NCBI GenBank assembly: GCA_003117195.1
Contig: BDSI01000025.1
Location: 1,172,461-1,236,460, forward strand
Direction: 5' to 3'
From: Eudorina sp. 2006-703-Eu-15
Taxonomy: Eukaryota; Chlorophyta; Chlorophyceae; Chlamydomonadales; Volvocaceae
DNA length: 64,000 bases
Position 1 is the stretch's first letter. Every line of letters starts with the position of its first letter. The notes under the pieces are model-generated. The model searched no databases, was not told where the DNA came from, and saw only the letters and a list, made by a program, of their open reading frames with translations. Shown in pieces: positions 11,716 to 56,706 of the stretch. Both the position numbers and the translations under genes were made by a program.

Positions 11716-11929
11716 GGACGTCGCCCAGTCCTCGGCAGGGCGTCTCAGTCGGCGCAGAGACCGTGTCGGGGCGCCCCGGCGGGGCCCCAGCGGGGCCGCA
11801 GTAGCAGGAGGAGCAGCAGGCGGGCGCGGTAGCTCCAGCGCGCAGGGCTCACCGGACAAGGCGGAGGGAGCGGAGGGCAGGGGCACGGCCACCGGGTTGC
11901 GGACGGAGACGGCGGCGAGCAGCTCATCA
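11716..11929 (+). CDS. Candidate exon, Ser/Gly/Arg-rich, unidentified gene
   Basis: The segment is bounded by a 3' splice-like CCGACACAG at 11715 and a near-perfect donor GTAAGTATCAG at 11930. It is stop-free over ~71 codons in the frame reading DVAQSSAGRLSRRRDRVG then GSSSAQGSPDKAEGAEG. Composition (Ser, Gly, Arg, Glu) suits a disordered linker. It could belong to the same gene as the 10519-10840 exon, 0.9 kb upstream, but phases cannot be reconciled with certainty. Confidence 0.35.
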
Positions 11930-12138
11930 GTAAGTATCAGCTGGAGCGTGCTTCACTCGGCCCGAGTTACCCGATGTGCTGCGCTGCGCGTGCGGGGGAC
12001 GCCGGGCGCAGCGCCAAAACCCGATGTGGCAACAGGGAGGGCTCCGCAGCCCTCAGCCACGGATCCACGCAGCTGCATCAGAGAGGCGCCCCAACGCAGC
12101 TGGCAGTCCGCAACCCTCTCCAGGTCCCGTCAGCAATA

Positions 12139-12177
12139 GGCGCCTACGAGCTATCTGGGCCCGTTGGAACACCCGGT
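12139..12177 (+). repeat. Fragment of a SINE-like repeat tail
   Basis: GCCTACGAGCTATCTGGGCCCGTTGGAACACCCGG is nearly the same as the 3' ends of the copies ending near 30804 and 55124. Confidence 0.6.
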
Positions 12178-12610
12178 CCCGGTGGAAAGGCGCCGAAAGT
12201 GTTGTTTGCGAGCACGGATCCGCGGGGGTGCGGCGGACCCGTGGGCCAGGTGCGACGGTGGAGGCGGGAGTCCTGTGCACCTCGCCCTTGCAGCTGCCTG
12301 CGGGCGTGCTGGCTGAGGGGCAAGGGATTGATGCGGCAGAGAGAGCTGGCGCTATTGTGCTGGGCGGTGTGCAGGCCTCTTGGTGGGACTCGCCTCGGCC
12401 GTTGTGCCGATCATCAAGGTTGTGCGGCCGCATTTTGCTAGGGTGAGTGTCAGAGCTGTTGACTGGCAGGCTGGATGGGCGTCAGTGCTCAACCGGTGGT
12501 TTTCACCACCACAAACAGCGTGGACTAGACGGGGACACGCGCTATCATCGCCGTGCACTGTTTGCACAACCCTTTTCCAGGCCCACTTTGACCCCTTCGG
12601 TCGACCCCTT

Positions 12611-12640
12611 CCAAGAGGTCAGGCCTCGCCACACTGGCCG
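12611..12640. repeat. 30-bp block shared with 2676-2704
   Basis: Same-strand match to 2676-2704 (AAGAGGTCAGGCCTCGCCAC...). Confidence 0.7.
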
Positions 12641-14028
12641 TACCCGATGGCGGTGTGGAATGGAGTGGGGAGGGGGGGGGGTTGAAGAAAACACACCAAA
12701 CCCCGGAGAGGGTGGGGGAGGGGCCGACCCAGGGCGCCTACTCGGCCCCTCCCTGCTGCGGACGTGCGAGGGTGCGACCCATGGGTCCCCAGCGCCCGCG
12801 ATCTTTCGAAGTGGCCCCGCGCTGCAAAACCGGCCTATGCGTGGCCGAGTAGGGGCGGGCTGGGGAGGAGGCCTATGCGCGGCCGGGTAAGGGCGGGCTG
12901 GGGGATACGGATTGGGGAACCGATGCGTGGCTGGGGGAGGGGGTGGGGGGTGGAGGCATCCCACCGAAGTAGAGCTTCAGAAACAGTGCTCTCGAGCACT
13001 GACCGGGATGCGCGTGATTGCTGCACTCCGATGCAGCCCCGCCTTGGACATCATTCAAATCGCCAGCTACCCGGTGGCTGCATGCCGCCGCCCATCCTAA
13101 CCCAACATGCCGCTATACATGTAACCGCCTGTGTAAGCATCCCAACCCCAACGCGGAGGACATCCCTACAGCTACATACTCGGGTTTGCCCTGGTATACA
13201 CCGTTGATCCCTTTGGGGTCCGCTGGGGTCCGTCATTCATTATTCATACTCGGACCAGGGGCGCTGATGAGCGGCGGCGCGCTACTGCCGCACCACCCCA
13301 GCCGGCGCACCCTTATTATTATCACTATTGCACCACCCGGCAGGAGGTCGCAAACCGACCGGCCAAATAAACCCTGAGCGGTCACGAGCGGTCGTACGCC
13401 GCCACGCACCTCCTTACGTAATGTTAGTTAGTTGGCATGGGGCCGCCGCCCGGGTCACCGCGGCACCGCGCGCGATGGCATGGAGGCGCAGCAGGAGTCC
13501 ACAGCCGCCGGGACGGCGTTCCAGCGGGGCATGCAGCAGCCAGCGGGATGCCCCGGGTGCTCAGCGGCTTGCGAGCGAAGCCCAGCAGGGCGGCGACGGC
13601 GACCGACCGCCGCGACGGAGGTGGGGCGGCGGCCTTCGCGGCGCATGGAAGTGACTGCATGGAAGTGCCTGAGTGGCTGGGTCCCGTCGGAGGCCCTAGT
13701 AGGCATGGCCGATCCCCCCGTGGGCCAGCATGGTCAGAGCAGACGGCCATGCATGCATCCGAAGCTTGATGACCTGCCCACCTTCCTGCAGTGACCGCCC
13801 TTGTCCGTGAGGCCAGGCAGTCCCCCTCGTCCACCCCTTCGAGGGCGAGGCCAGGCATTTCTCCCCCCCCACATGCTGTGCGTTAGTTGGTGCTTGCCAT
13901 CCCATAATAATCGTGCGAGCTCTCCCTCCAGCCGTACGTGGTACGTGTCGTGCTCCTGCCCGCGCAATTGGGCCGCCGCACCTCCCTCCCGCACCTCCCT
14001 CCCGCACCTCCCGCCGCACCTCCCCTTG

Positions 14029-14166
14029 TATGTCATAGCCCTTGTCATAGCCCTTGTCATAGCCCTTGTCAAAGCAACTGTCATAGCCCTTGTCAAAGCA
14101 ACTGTCATAGCCCTTGTCATAGCCCTTGCCAAAGCAGCTATCATAGTAATTGTCATAGCCCTTACG
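14029..14166 (+). repeat. 12-bp minisatellite GTCATAGCCCTT
   Basis: About eleven copies of GTCATAGCCCTT or its variant GTCAAAGCAACT. The period is a multiple of 3, so it stays open on both strands (VIALVIALV and AMTRAMT frames); this produces long but meaningless reading frames. It ends against a GGGGTCCGCTGTAACATC repeat end at 14166-14184. Confidence 0.9.
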
Positions 14167-14699
14167 GGGTCCGCTGTAACATCATTCACAACAATATCGC
14201 TCGCTTGGTGGGATGGCAGCTCGGGCAGCTACGTAGGCGACCACGCACACACTCAACCGTCGCCCTCCCCCTGGTGGTGAATCTTAACCGTTACAAGATG
14301 GGGTAAAGGGAATACCCGCCGGGCGGTTGTTATTAGTGATGTTGCGGTGGAGACTCCCCCCACCCGGGCGGTTGCTATGTGTGTTAAAATAAACCGAGAG
14401 ACACGACTTGCGAGGACCCTAATTGCGCACGCGGACGAGTGAGGCCGTTGGCTGCGCATTGCCGACAGGCCGGGGACGTGTATATAGAAAAGAGGGGCGA
14501 CACGCGATAAAGCAGAAGCAAAGACAGTGTGTCCCCGTAATGGAGAGTCGCGGCTGTGCGGGCGGCTGTGTGCGCCCCACACCCGGGCGGTTGCTATGTG
14601 TGTGTGCGAGATAGATGCATCGGGTGGCCACCGCCGCTTCGCTCGATGGCACCCCAATCAAGGAGGCAGAGGGCAGCGGAATGAAGGCGGTAGGCGGGG
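14167..14699. other. Non-coding, holds a transposon-end fragment
   Basis: GGGGTCCGCTGTAACATC at 14166-14184 is the inverted end of the GTTACAGCGGACCCC family. CACCCGGGCGGTTGCTATGTGTGT occurs twice (14361 and 14580). No gene is supported. Confidence 0.35.
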
Positions 14700-14820
14700 C
14701 GCCCCTCCCACCAGCAGCTGGGGCCTGGAGGGTTACGCCGGCGGAGGATACAGCGGCGGAGGGTACGACAGCGGAGGGTACGACAGCACGCTGCTCTATG
14801 CTGTCTGGTGCTCCTTGTAG
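14700..14820 (+). CDS. Candidate C-terminal exon of a Gly/Tyr-rich protein
   Basis: One frame reads GYAGGGYSGGGYDSGGYDST, then LLYAVWCSL and TAG at 14818-14820. The repeated GGGY(D/S) pattern arises from a short GGCGGAGGGTACGACA repeat. A TGTAA lies at ~15029-15033. It could be the tail of a glycine-rich protein or simply a translated minisatellite; the start is not defined. Confidence 0.25.
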
Positions 14821-15033
14821 TCGGGCTCGCCCGTAAGCCATTTGTGCGTGCATGCAAATTTTTACCACGCGCAATCCCCTCGCTCGAAACACCAAACCAG
14901 CAATAATAATGTCATGCTCGCGGAGCAAACCTGCCGTACGTGCGCAGTAGAGCAGGGGCGCGTGCCAGGCCAGATGGACTCGGCGGACCGGGCACTGTGT
15001 GAGGCATCACTGCTGGCACTACTACTGATGTAA

Positions 15034-16924
15034 CACTGCGGATCGTTGTGAGGCAGTACGGGATGTGATGAAGTTAGTTGTGGTCGGGTCTGCTGCGCGG
15101 CGAAGGGACAGGTGCGGCGGCGGGGGGCACAGGGGCTGTGAGCGTCCGAGGAGGCAACCTCCGGGCTTTCACGGGGTGCGCAGCACACTACTTCCCCAAC
15201 CCCCAAGATAGAACAGGGCGCCATCGCGAAAGCTGTGTGGCCAAGGGCCAACCCCAAGAAGCATGTTTACGAATGAATGCAACCCGTACGCAGAACATAC
15301 ACGCCCTGACCTGTATCGCTCGATCGGGGCATCACGCAATGCTTGCAGGACTTCATGGAAAGATGATCAAGCAAGACTCAAAGCAACACACGAACGAAGC
15401 GATCACGGCCCGCCACGCTATCTCGCGCACCGCCCCGACCCTCCGCCGTACACCCTTGTCCATTCGCCTGTGCCCGCTCCCTTCTGTCTGCGCACCGTTC
15501 CAAGCCGTCCTGTCAATCACCTAGTTCTATCCCCGCGCGCCTGCTTGGTTTTTGCTTTGCATCGCTGATCCCTTTACCCCCACACTACCTAAATCACGTT
15601 ACTCGCCTTCACCTGCGAATGGAACTACGTATAGGGTTAACGGCAAAGCCGGCGACCCAAATCGCTGCCGAGGCTCGAGCGGGCGCCCTATGAATCGTCG
15701 GTGAATGGGGATCGTTCGTTGCACCGCACCGCACCGCAGCGCACCCCACCGCACTCCGCCTCCCCTCTTCCGCACTAGCCGCACTACTCCACCGCCGATT
15801 CAACTTCGTTACTAACCGCCGCCCGCGGCTCCCATGCGGCATCCATCGACTCCATTCCAGCGCTCGCACCGACCCATGGGTCCACATAACGGTCGTCCGT
15901 TACAGCAGCAACGAACCAGCAACCAAATACGTGCCTACAGCCTACTGGGTCGCTCGTTGCCTTGTCGTCGCTCATCACAAACGAGTTCCCCACGCAGCCT
16001 CGCCACGAGCAAGCGTTATTTGGGCGCTGCCCCGCCCCGCCCGCTGCCTGTTAGCCACACACCTATCCTCCCGCCGCCCTCCCCCGCTCTCGCCCCTCCC
16101 GTTACTATTTCATTCAACTTCCTGTCGGCCGGAGCAGCAGAAACCAAGCTGGCAGCAGTGGCGCGCGCTTCTGCGACTGATGAGGTGGCGTATAGTGCGT
16201 ACCTATGTAGGAAAAACCTTTATTTGTTGCATGTACGGAAAGTAAGGCATACGGTAGTTGCACGGTAGTAGTGTACGGCAGGTACGAGGTAGGGGCGCTG
16301 TAGGGAACAAAGCAGTGTGACAGCGGCTGTCATGGATGCGTGGGCCGGGTAGAGGGCGCGTCGTGTATTAGCTCCCCATCAGCAGCAGTCCAGGTGGCCG
16401 CGGACGGCGGGGTGCCCAGCTATATGGGGCATGGGCGGTAGGGGGGTGGGGGGGAGCGCGTGTGGGCGCACGCAGGGGGGCGGGTAAAGGGGCTGCGGAA
16501 CGTTCGTTAGGTAAGGGCGGTAGAGTGCTCGGGCAGCAGGGGCGAGGCGGCGGTGGACGGACGGATAGGTGGAGAGCTAGCTTCCGTCCGCTCGATGCGG
16601 GGCTCAGCCGGTAGCTAGGTGGACGGGTGGGCGGAAGGAGAGTGCGTGAGGTGCGTGGCCGCGAGCGAGCGAGCATGGTAGGGGCGGTGTAAGCACAAAG
16701 GCGTAACCCGGGATGGCTCGGGCTGGCTTACAGGCGGCGCGGCGGCCAAAAGACCGCATCTATCTGCTGCCCGCCGGCATGCATCCTGCCGCCGGTGGTA
16801 TGGCACCTGCTGCTGACGCGACCCTTGGTGCCCGGGCAGGCGCGCGGATCCCCGGTGGTGGCAGCGAGCCTCGCTGGGCGCCCCTGCCCAGGGGAGGGGG
16901 CAGTTCCCAAGCAGCCTATCACAA
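15034..16924. other. GC-rich region without a supported gene
   Basis: Both strands carry only Pro/Arg/Ser-rich frames. GC content drops abruptly at ~16930 (from G-rich to TATTTTATTTTACTTTATAA). Confidence 0.4.
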
Positions 16925-17138
16925 ACTGTAATTCACGAGGACTCGCGTATTTTATTTTACTTTATAACGCGTTTAATAAATAAACATGCATAAGAGGACA
17001 TACACGTCATGCTTCGTACAATTGGGGATGAGTCGCTCATGATATATCATACGCACGTAAGCGATAAGGGTAATTATGCCTGACACAGCTAACATTGGGG
17101 ACGGTATCGCAATTGCGTGTCACCAAGATGCATTCTTA

Positions 17139-17750
17139 CAGTATGTTTCCAATCAGGAGCCTCTAAGTTGACCTCCCAAATTTTGGTGGTACACTAGAGG
17201 TGCTCTAGTGGTGCGCATGTTTCCAATTAGCGGCCGCCCCGAAACCAAAGCAGGGCGCGAAGTGTAAAAATATGCACCAAGTCATAATTCTTTTATTACA
17301 GGTAACAAAATGCGCAGACTCCAATTGCTTAAGCTCCTGTTGTTGGCCATGTCGTCACAGATGTTGTCTCGGGTCAGCGGTCTGCCTTCGGCGGTCAAGC
17401 CAGTGAAGTCAAAGGAAAAGGGAGAAACACTCCAACAATGACTGTGTCAATGAAATTTAAAATGGACGTCCTACAATTTCCGCGCCAAGGAGTTAGAGGT
17501 CACATAAAATTTATGGGCTGGTCCGGGGCATCCCATAAATATGGACGCAGTTAGAGGCGCACCAGTGGTCCGACGTTTCCAATGGGGCCTTACGATCTTC
17601 CCCGATACCCATGCTTTCAATAATACCTTTTGCAATATGTTATTTATTCCTCAAATAGAACTTAATTACGCTTTGTCTGCAACAAACGACACGTGTTCCT
17701 GTGAGATATTTCGAATGTGGACTTAGTGGTAGCTGATTGGAAACATACTG
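17139..17750. mobile_element. Terminal-inverted-repeat DNA transposon (non-autonomous), 612 bp
   Basis: The left end CAGTATGTTTCCAATCAG is the reverse complement of the right end CTGATTGGAAACATACTG, with weaker pairing for ~12 more bases (CTCTAAGT / ACTTAGTG). It is flanked on both sides by TTA (17136-17138 and 17751-17753), a 3-bp target duplication of the type made by PIF/Harbinger elements. Internal diverged copies of TTTCCAAT(T/G)(A/G)G(C/G) occur. It has no coding capacity. Confidence 0.8.
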
Positions 17751-17753
17751 TTA

Positions 17754-18563
17754 GCGAAGTTGTCCGAGCTGGTCATAATCAGCAAAGTCAGTCAGTAACC
17801 ACCTACAACAGAAATGTACATTCTCAGCGAATTTAAGCTCCGGTTTCCCTACACATATTCGAATCGATTTGTAAATAAATGCCCCGCCCCATGCCTGCTC
17901 TCAATATGTAGGTGTATGACAGTGGCACCCAGGTCGGGTGTTGCGCGTTACGGTATGCTACTTGGAACAAACGCGTACTGCAGGACGGGCGCGTTTTGCT
18001 GATGACATGCATGCCCATGCATACATATTGCCTGAAAAGGCGATACAGCAGTTACTGTGTTCGTTGCAGAGTCGGACGGACAGCTATAGTTTCATGCGAG
18101 GTAATGTCAATGTTCCATAGTTCGTAATAACGGTCCTTAGCTCTGCAGCTTGGAATTATTTATGTACACTTCTTAGGTGAAGGATAGCGCGCGCTACGTA
18201 CGTACGCGGGTCCAGGGTTCACTGCGAGTTAATGTCCAAGTACAGTCTTGTTAAATCGACCGTTCATAAAGATTTCGTTCAATGAAGGAACAGATTCAGT
18301 GTAGCCTGCGTACGTCATCGTAACGCCATGAATAACTTATATTTTGGACTTATATGTGTTGCCGCTTAGAGTTAGGTTGCAGCGCACAATATGTTAGCGC
18401 AATTTTACGTTTTACGTCATTAGACTGCAAACAAGAGAAAACAAGCCATATTGCGGCTGCAGTACCTCTAGCGGAAGCACGTTCCCCCGCCGCGCGCAAT
18501 TATATGACGAGTCAAGCACTCAGTTAAATATCCTGATATATTGCGGCTGCGTACTAGTTTGGG
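17754..18563 (+). promoter_or_regulatory. Upstream region of the lectin-mosaic gene
   Basis: AT-rich non-coding sequence. The 13-mer ATATTGCGGCTGC occurs at 18448-18460 and again at 18538-18550, 14 bases before the start codon. A TATA-like ATTATATGA is at ~18499. These may be promoter elements; there is no direct evidence of use. Confidence 0.3.
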
Positions 18564-52406
<33,843 letters not shown>

Positions 52407-52688
52407 CGTTGAGCAGTAATAGGTAAATAGAGAGCAAGTACGTAGGGCTAGCCTGTATGTTGACGTTCCTGATTTCAGGATGCACGGACTTGCTGGATGA
52501 CGTCCACTACGTCCAGCATGAAAGAAGTCGTGCGTTTATTTCAGCAGATCGATGCATGGCAGCGACACGTACACACGTACACCGTCTTGCTTGCAACGAA
52601 GCGAGGGCGAGGCTTGGGATGACGGAGTGTGAGTTGGGCGGCCAATTATATAGAAACTCTCTTTTCATGCATCGCAACCAGCTGCATG
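52407..52688 (+). other. 3' UTR region of the receptor gene
   Basis: No TGTAA occurs between the stop and 52688; the first is created by the left end of TRIM-C at 52689-52693. Confidence 0.4.
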
Positions 52689-52984
52689 TGTAAGACCTAA
52701 AGGCTAATCCCGCGGATGCTCTGGCACCGGGCTTACACTCCCCCCCCTTAGGAGCAAGCCGTCCTCGGCGCCAGGCATTGGGCCACCCCACCGTATGCCG
52801 GTTTTACCAGATTAGCACGGGTTCGTACCGTCCTTGATCCACCACACAAGGGCCGGTAATGGCTGCGCCAGGGATCGAACGAACCGCCGACCTTAATCCA
52901 CCACATAAGGGTACGGCACTGGTCTCGATACCAAATGTAAGACCTAAAGGCTAATCCCGCGGATGCTCTGGCACCGGGCTTACA
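52689..52984 (-). mobile_element. TRIM-C: miniature LTR element, 296 bp, TSD GCATG
   Basis: Two identical 49-bp terminal repeats (52689-52737 and 52936-52984; TGTAAGACC...GGGCTTACA) are flanked by GCATG at 52684-52688 and 52985-52989. On the minus strand TTTGGTATCGAGACC follows the 5' repeat, GGCGGTTCGTTCGATCCC comes next, and CCTAAGGGGGGGAG directly precedes the 3' repeat. Identical LTRs and TSD imply recent insertion. Confidence 0.9.
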
Positions 52985-53970
52985 GCATGTGTGCCTGCCG
53001 TGTGTAACATCGATCATATGCGTGGACGATTAAATTGGCTGATGTAGCTATGTGATGAGTCGATCGAGTGCAGCCAACATATATACAGGGCGTCGCGCGG
53101 TGGAGCAACTACTGCTTGTGTGGATAGATAACACAATAATAGCTACAATGGGTTCTATTATTTGTGCGTGCTTTATGTACATGTATCCGTCGATCGAGCG
53201 AACCAGCAGATCGCTGGACGGATAGATAGATAGATATGTGTTGCGTGGCGGCTGCGTGCGTGATTGCTCGATGCTGGGTGCGAGCGCGTGTATGTTTTGA
53301 CGACGGACGGCATGAAATGTACATGTTGTACGTGACAAGTTGTTGTACCGACTAAACGTACGTGCGTGAGGTGGCGTCATTACTGCTGGTGCTAAGAGTG
53401 CCATGTGCGTGTGTGTGCATGGTATATACGTATATACCCCATGTCACCGGTCGGTCGGGCGTGCGGCGTGATGATGTGATGAACATGAGCAACATAGGGA
53501 CCCAAGGATTGCTTGCATATGCGTGGTTATGTGAGGTGTATGCGTATTGGGTCCTTGCATATTATTATTAACATATATAACTCCGTCTGCCGTCGCCGTG
53601 CCTACCTTGCCGCGCGCGCGGGGCAGCTTGCTTGACACCTACCCATCGTTCGTTGCCCATCATGCATGCGGGAATGAAAACTAACCGCAAAGCACTGCAC
53701 AGAAATGCAGAGCGAGGGGCACATGTCGTATATTGTTTGACTAATCATGGCGGGACCCGCCTATCTGTCATGCGGGACGGACCTGTCTATCTGTCATTTT
53801 GTTGGCCGTGCGTACATGATTAGACATGCTTATTAACTCGTGTGTGTATCGATCGACCGTGTTGGAGCTGCTCACTCGCGTACACATTGAAAATACACGG
53901 CGGATAGTGCGTGCCAAATGTGTAGTAGTAATCGTTACACGGCGGTGGACCCGAGTCCCGAAAGAAAGTA
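52985..53970. other. Intergenic, AT-rich; nothing recognised
   Basis: Short frames only; GTGCGTGTG and ATACGTATATAC runs. Confidence 0.4.
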
Positions 53971-54320
53971 AGTTTTACTCCTGAACCGCTAAGCCCAATC
54001 GTGTGTTCAGCAGGGGACCGCCGATTTAAGGGTTGGGAGTCGACATTAGTCACCAGTATTTTGTTCACACAGGTATCCGTGTTACTCCCCCCCCCCGAAA
54101 CCGTTCCATCCCTGGTATGTGGCCGGACGCATTGGCCCGACCCGCTTGTCACGCACGTCTAAGGCTATCCCTTTAGCCTTGGCTTTAGGCCACTTACACC
54201 GGGGGCGGGCTCGGACCCGACTGAAGAGCCGTCCAGGCTGTCAAAGCGGGGCTCCCCAATTTCCAACCATTTTGTCCCGACCCGGATCGAACCGGCGACC
54301 TCATTGTCACAGACGCGATG
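53971..54320 (-). mobile_element. SINE-like element S, copy 1
   Basis: On the minus strand: CATCGCGTCTGTGACAATG, B box GTCGCCGGTTCGATCCGGG, then GGCTCTTCAGTCGGGTCCGAG, AAAGGGATAGCC, CAAGCGGGTCGGGCCAATG, GTCGACTCCCAACCCTTA, ending CAGGAGTAAAACT. It matches 56707-57070 along its whole length (~80% by eye). Confidence 0.8.
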
Positions 54321-54419
54321 TTATCTATAATACACCTAAAAAGTGGAAATGACCTAAGCATAGTGTTTGTGGATTGTTATATTGCATAAGGTAGGAAATA
54401 AACACTGTATATATAATGT

Positions 54420-54500
54420 CTATGATATGTAATATGTAAGATAATATACACTGTATACTGTATAGATATACAGTGTATATATATAATATATATATGTGTG
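54420..54500. repeat. AT-rich repeat with ACACTGTATA inversions
   Basis: ATATACACTGTATACTGTATAGATATACAGTGTATATATAT can fold on itself. Confidence 0.7.
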
Positions 54501-54919
54501 TGTGGGTTGCACATCTTTCCGCGGGGGCCGAGCGACGCTGGCAAAGGTCGCGTGTGTGCGCGCTTGAACCCGCCGTGCGCCGCGAGTAGTGTCTATCTCC
54601 ACCTCAGCTTCTGTGGTGATTGTTCCTGCCTGGATGAGATCGTATATATATTATAGACCTTGACGCCGTTTCTATCTCGCAGATCACCGACGAGGCCACA
54701 ATCGATAATCCTCCCATACATACTACTCATCATCCATCTATTCCGTCCATCACAGGACTGCCAAACAATCGTCAAACTCCACGCAGTACGTAGTATCATT
54801 ATTCCAATATGAGAAGGAAATACATACGTAAGCAGGACCCACTCCCCGAGGAGCTCCGTCCTGCCTTATCAATTGACCGTCCCGACATCCACACCAGCCC
54901 TCCCCGCCATGTTATCCCC

Positions 54920-55124
54920 GGTCTGGCACGGTTTCCAGGAGAGGCAAGCCTAACGCGGTGTGTGGTCACCTGGTGTGTTGGCCGGTATGTAAGGCTGCAT
55001 CACACCCCCGCGGGTGCGTGGTGGAGGATGGGTGCGCAGTCTTTGGTAGATAGGGGGTTTGATGACATGAGCGAGCGAGGCGCCTACGAGCTGTCTGCTG
55101 GGCCCATTGGAACACCCGGCATGC
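54920..55124 (+). mobile_element. SINE-like repeat tail family, second copy
   Basis: GGTCTGGCACGGTTTCCAGG...GGTGGAGGATGGGTGCGCAGTC...GGAACACCCGG matches 30628-30804. Confidence 0.65.
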
Positions 55125-55811
55125 AGGATTTATCAGCCCTGCTGTACGTACGACAATAATATTCAGACACGCAAGCACACACGAACGCAGTTTATATGGC
55201 ATCTACCTGTCTTGGTAGGTGTGCCCGAGTGTTGTCGCTCGGCTGTTAAGAATGAAGCCATCAACAGCAGCACCACAGAGGCATCATCATCACCACTACT
55301 GTACGCATAGTACAACCAAGTATCGGTACTCTGCATATGCATCCGTCATCCAAGCAAGGTGAATAGCACGCGAACGAGTCAGCCCGCCGCAAGCAGGGTG
55401 CCCTTCCTGCCCTACGTACCCTGCCCAGCCCTGTGCGTGGCTGTGTAACCGGTACGACAAAGCCGTACAAGCGCTCACAGTAATACTATCTGGAGCCCAA
55501 ATGGGCTCCAAACCATACGGTAAGCCTTTGTGTCTTACGGGCTGCCGCCCATCCTAACCCCACACGCTAGCTACTGCGTGTATCCCAAAGATATACGTAT
55601 AGAAGCCCAAAGCGAAACGTTATACATCCCTGCACGCAGTTTGTAAGGACGGTCTTTGGAAATGGCCTCCGCGCGCGGGTGCTGGGCACCACGACAGCTT
55701 TCTACGCACGTATAGTAGTGTTTATAATCTGTAATAAGGCCTACGTACATGCGTAAGTCATTGCTTACACAGTTATGTTACTCGGACCATCGATGCATGC
55801 ATGTATGTGCC
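55125..55811. other. Intergenic; nothing recognised
   Basis: Includes the perfect palindrome TGGAGCCCAAATGGGCTCCA at ~55492; no supported gene. Confidence 0.4.
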
Positions 55812-55816
55812 CGCCC

Positions 55817-56222
55817 TGTAACACGGCGCGGCCAAAGGCTTCTCGAGATGCTGTGCAGGGTCAATTGTAGGGACTTATACTGTAACCCGGCGTTACATTC
55901 TCCCCCTCCTGAAGGGAACGTCCTCGTTCCTCACTATCCTCACTGCGTCCTCGCAGTGCACAGTCCACTCCGCCGTGCCTCCCCTACCACGAGGTTGGCC
56001 AGGCCTCGCGTCACACCTTGCACCGCTCACGGCCCCCGGCCCGCATGCGTCCCTAGCAGGGTTTCTGGAGTGGAAACCTTCTCGGGCCCATCCAGAATCG
56101 AACTCACGACCTGACGAGGTCGTACTGATACTCGATACCAATGGTAACACGGCGCGTCCAAAGGCTTCTCGAGATGCAAGCAAGGTCAATTATAGGGACT
56201 TATACTGTAACCCGGCGTTACA
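55817..56222 (-). mobile_element. TRIM-A: miniature LTR element, 406 bp, TSD CGCCC
   Basis: Terminal repeats are 55817-55897 and 56143-56222 (TGTAACACGGCGCG...AACCCGGCGTTACA), flanked by CGCCC at 55812-55816 and 56223-56227. On the minus strand ATTGGTATCGAGTATC follows the 5' repeat, with GTGAGTTCGATTCTGG as B-box-like string, and CAGGAGGGGGAGAA directly precedes the 3' repeat. Solo or partial LTRs are at 33402, 40132, 28842 and ~27207. Confidence 0.9.
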
Positions 56223-56227
56223 CGCCC

Positions 56228-56706
56228 TGTGTGAGCGGCGGCAGCGCAATAATAATGTCGCATCAGCCCACAGGAGCGAGGTTGATCGCAAACCGAAAGC
56301 AAGCCCAAACTCACACCTGCGTTCGAAGCCCCATAATTGCCTTTGAACCATGCATGTCAGCCATGCCACAATGTATGCCGGGCACGCAGCGCCCTACCTG
56401 CTGCTGTGCAGAAGCAGCGGCGGCAGCCGCGCGCGCATTCGTGCTGGCACTCATCCACGCACGCACACTCTGCACTTCACATACCTCTAGTGTAATATAT
56501 TGAAGGGTTGCCTAGCTAGGGTCACTTCCAGCGCCGCCGCTGCGTGCCTAGCCCTGGTTCCCACGCACCGTGTGTGTGCTAGCCAGGTGCATGCAGCGGC
56601 AGGTAGGCCCAGCTGGCGGCCACGCACGTGTTGGTTGTTCATACATCGGCGCCGCTGCCTGCTGCCCCCGTTGTCCTTCCTATCACCGAATGGTCATTCC
56701 CTAAGG
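56228..56706. other. Intergenic; nothing recognised
   Basis: Mixed composition, CGGCGGCAGCC runs, no supported frame. Confidence 0.4.

Larger units (their letters stand above)
11930..14028. other. GC-rich region with repeat fragments and weak exon candidates
   Basis: A weak candidate exon lies at about 12290-12445 (QLPAGVLAEGQGIDAAERAG; in another frame a hydrophobic LASAVVPIIKVV). G-rich imperfect repeats occur at 12830-12940. A fragment with GGGGTCCGCTG near 13217 belongs to the GTTACAGCGGACCCC family. Nothing here can be assigned a function. Confidence 0.3.

Noticed and set aside
14029..14166. CRISPR-like array
   Set aside because: Repeats are contiguous 12-mers without spacers, in a eukaryotic genome.
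13734..14189. Minus-strand protein with [12 protein letters not shown] repeats
   Set aside because: Translation of the 12-bp minisatellite at 14029-14166.
52479..52690. Extra last exon after 52406 (LLDDVHYVQHERSRAF...)
   Set aside because: It has a fair acceptor, but no good phase-1 donor exists in the preceding exon; kept only as an alternative.
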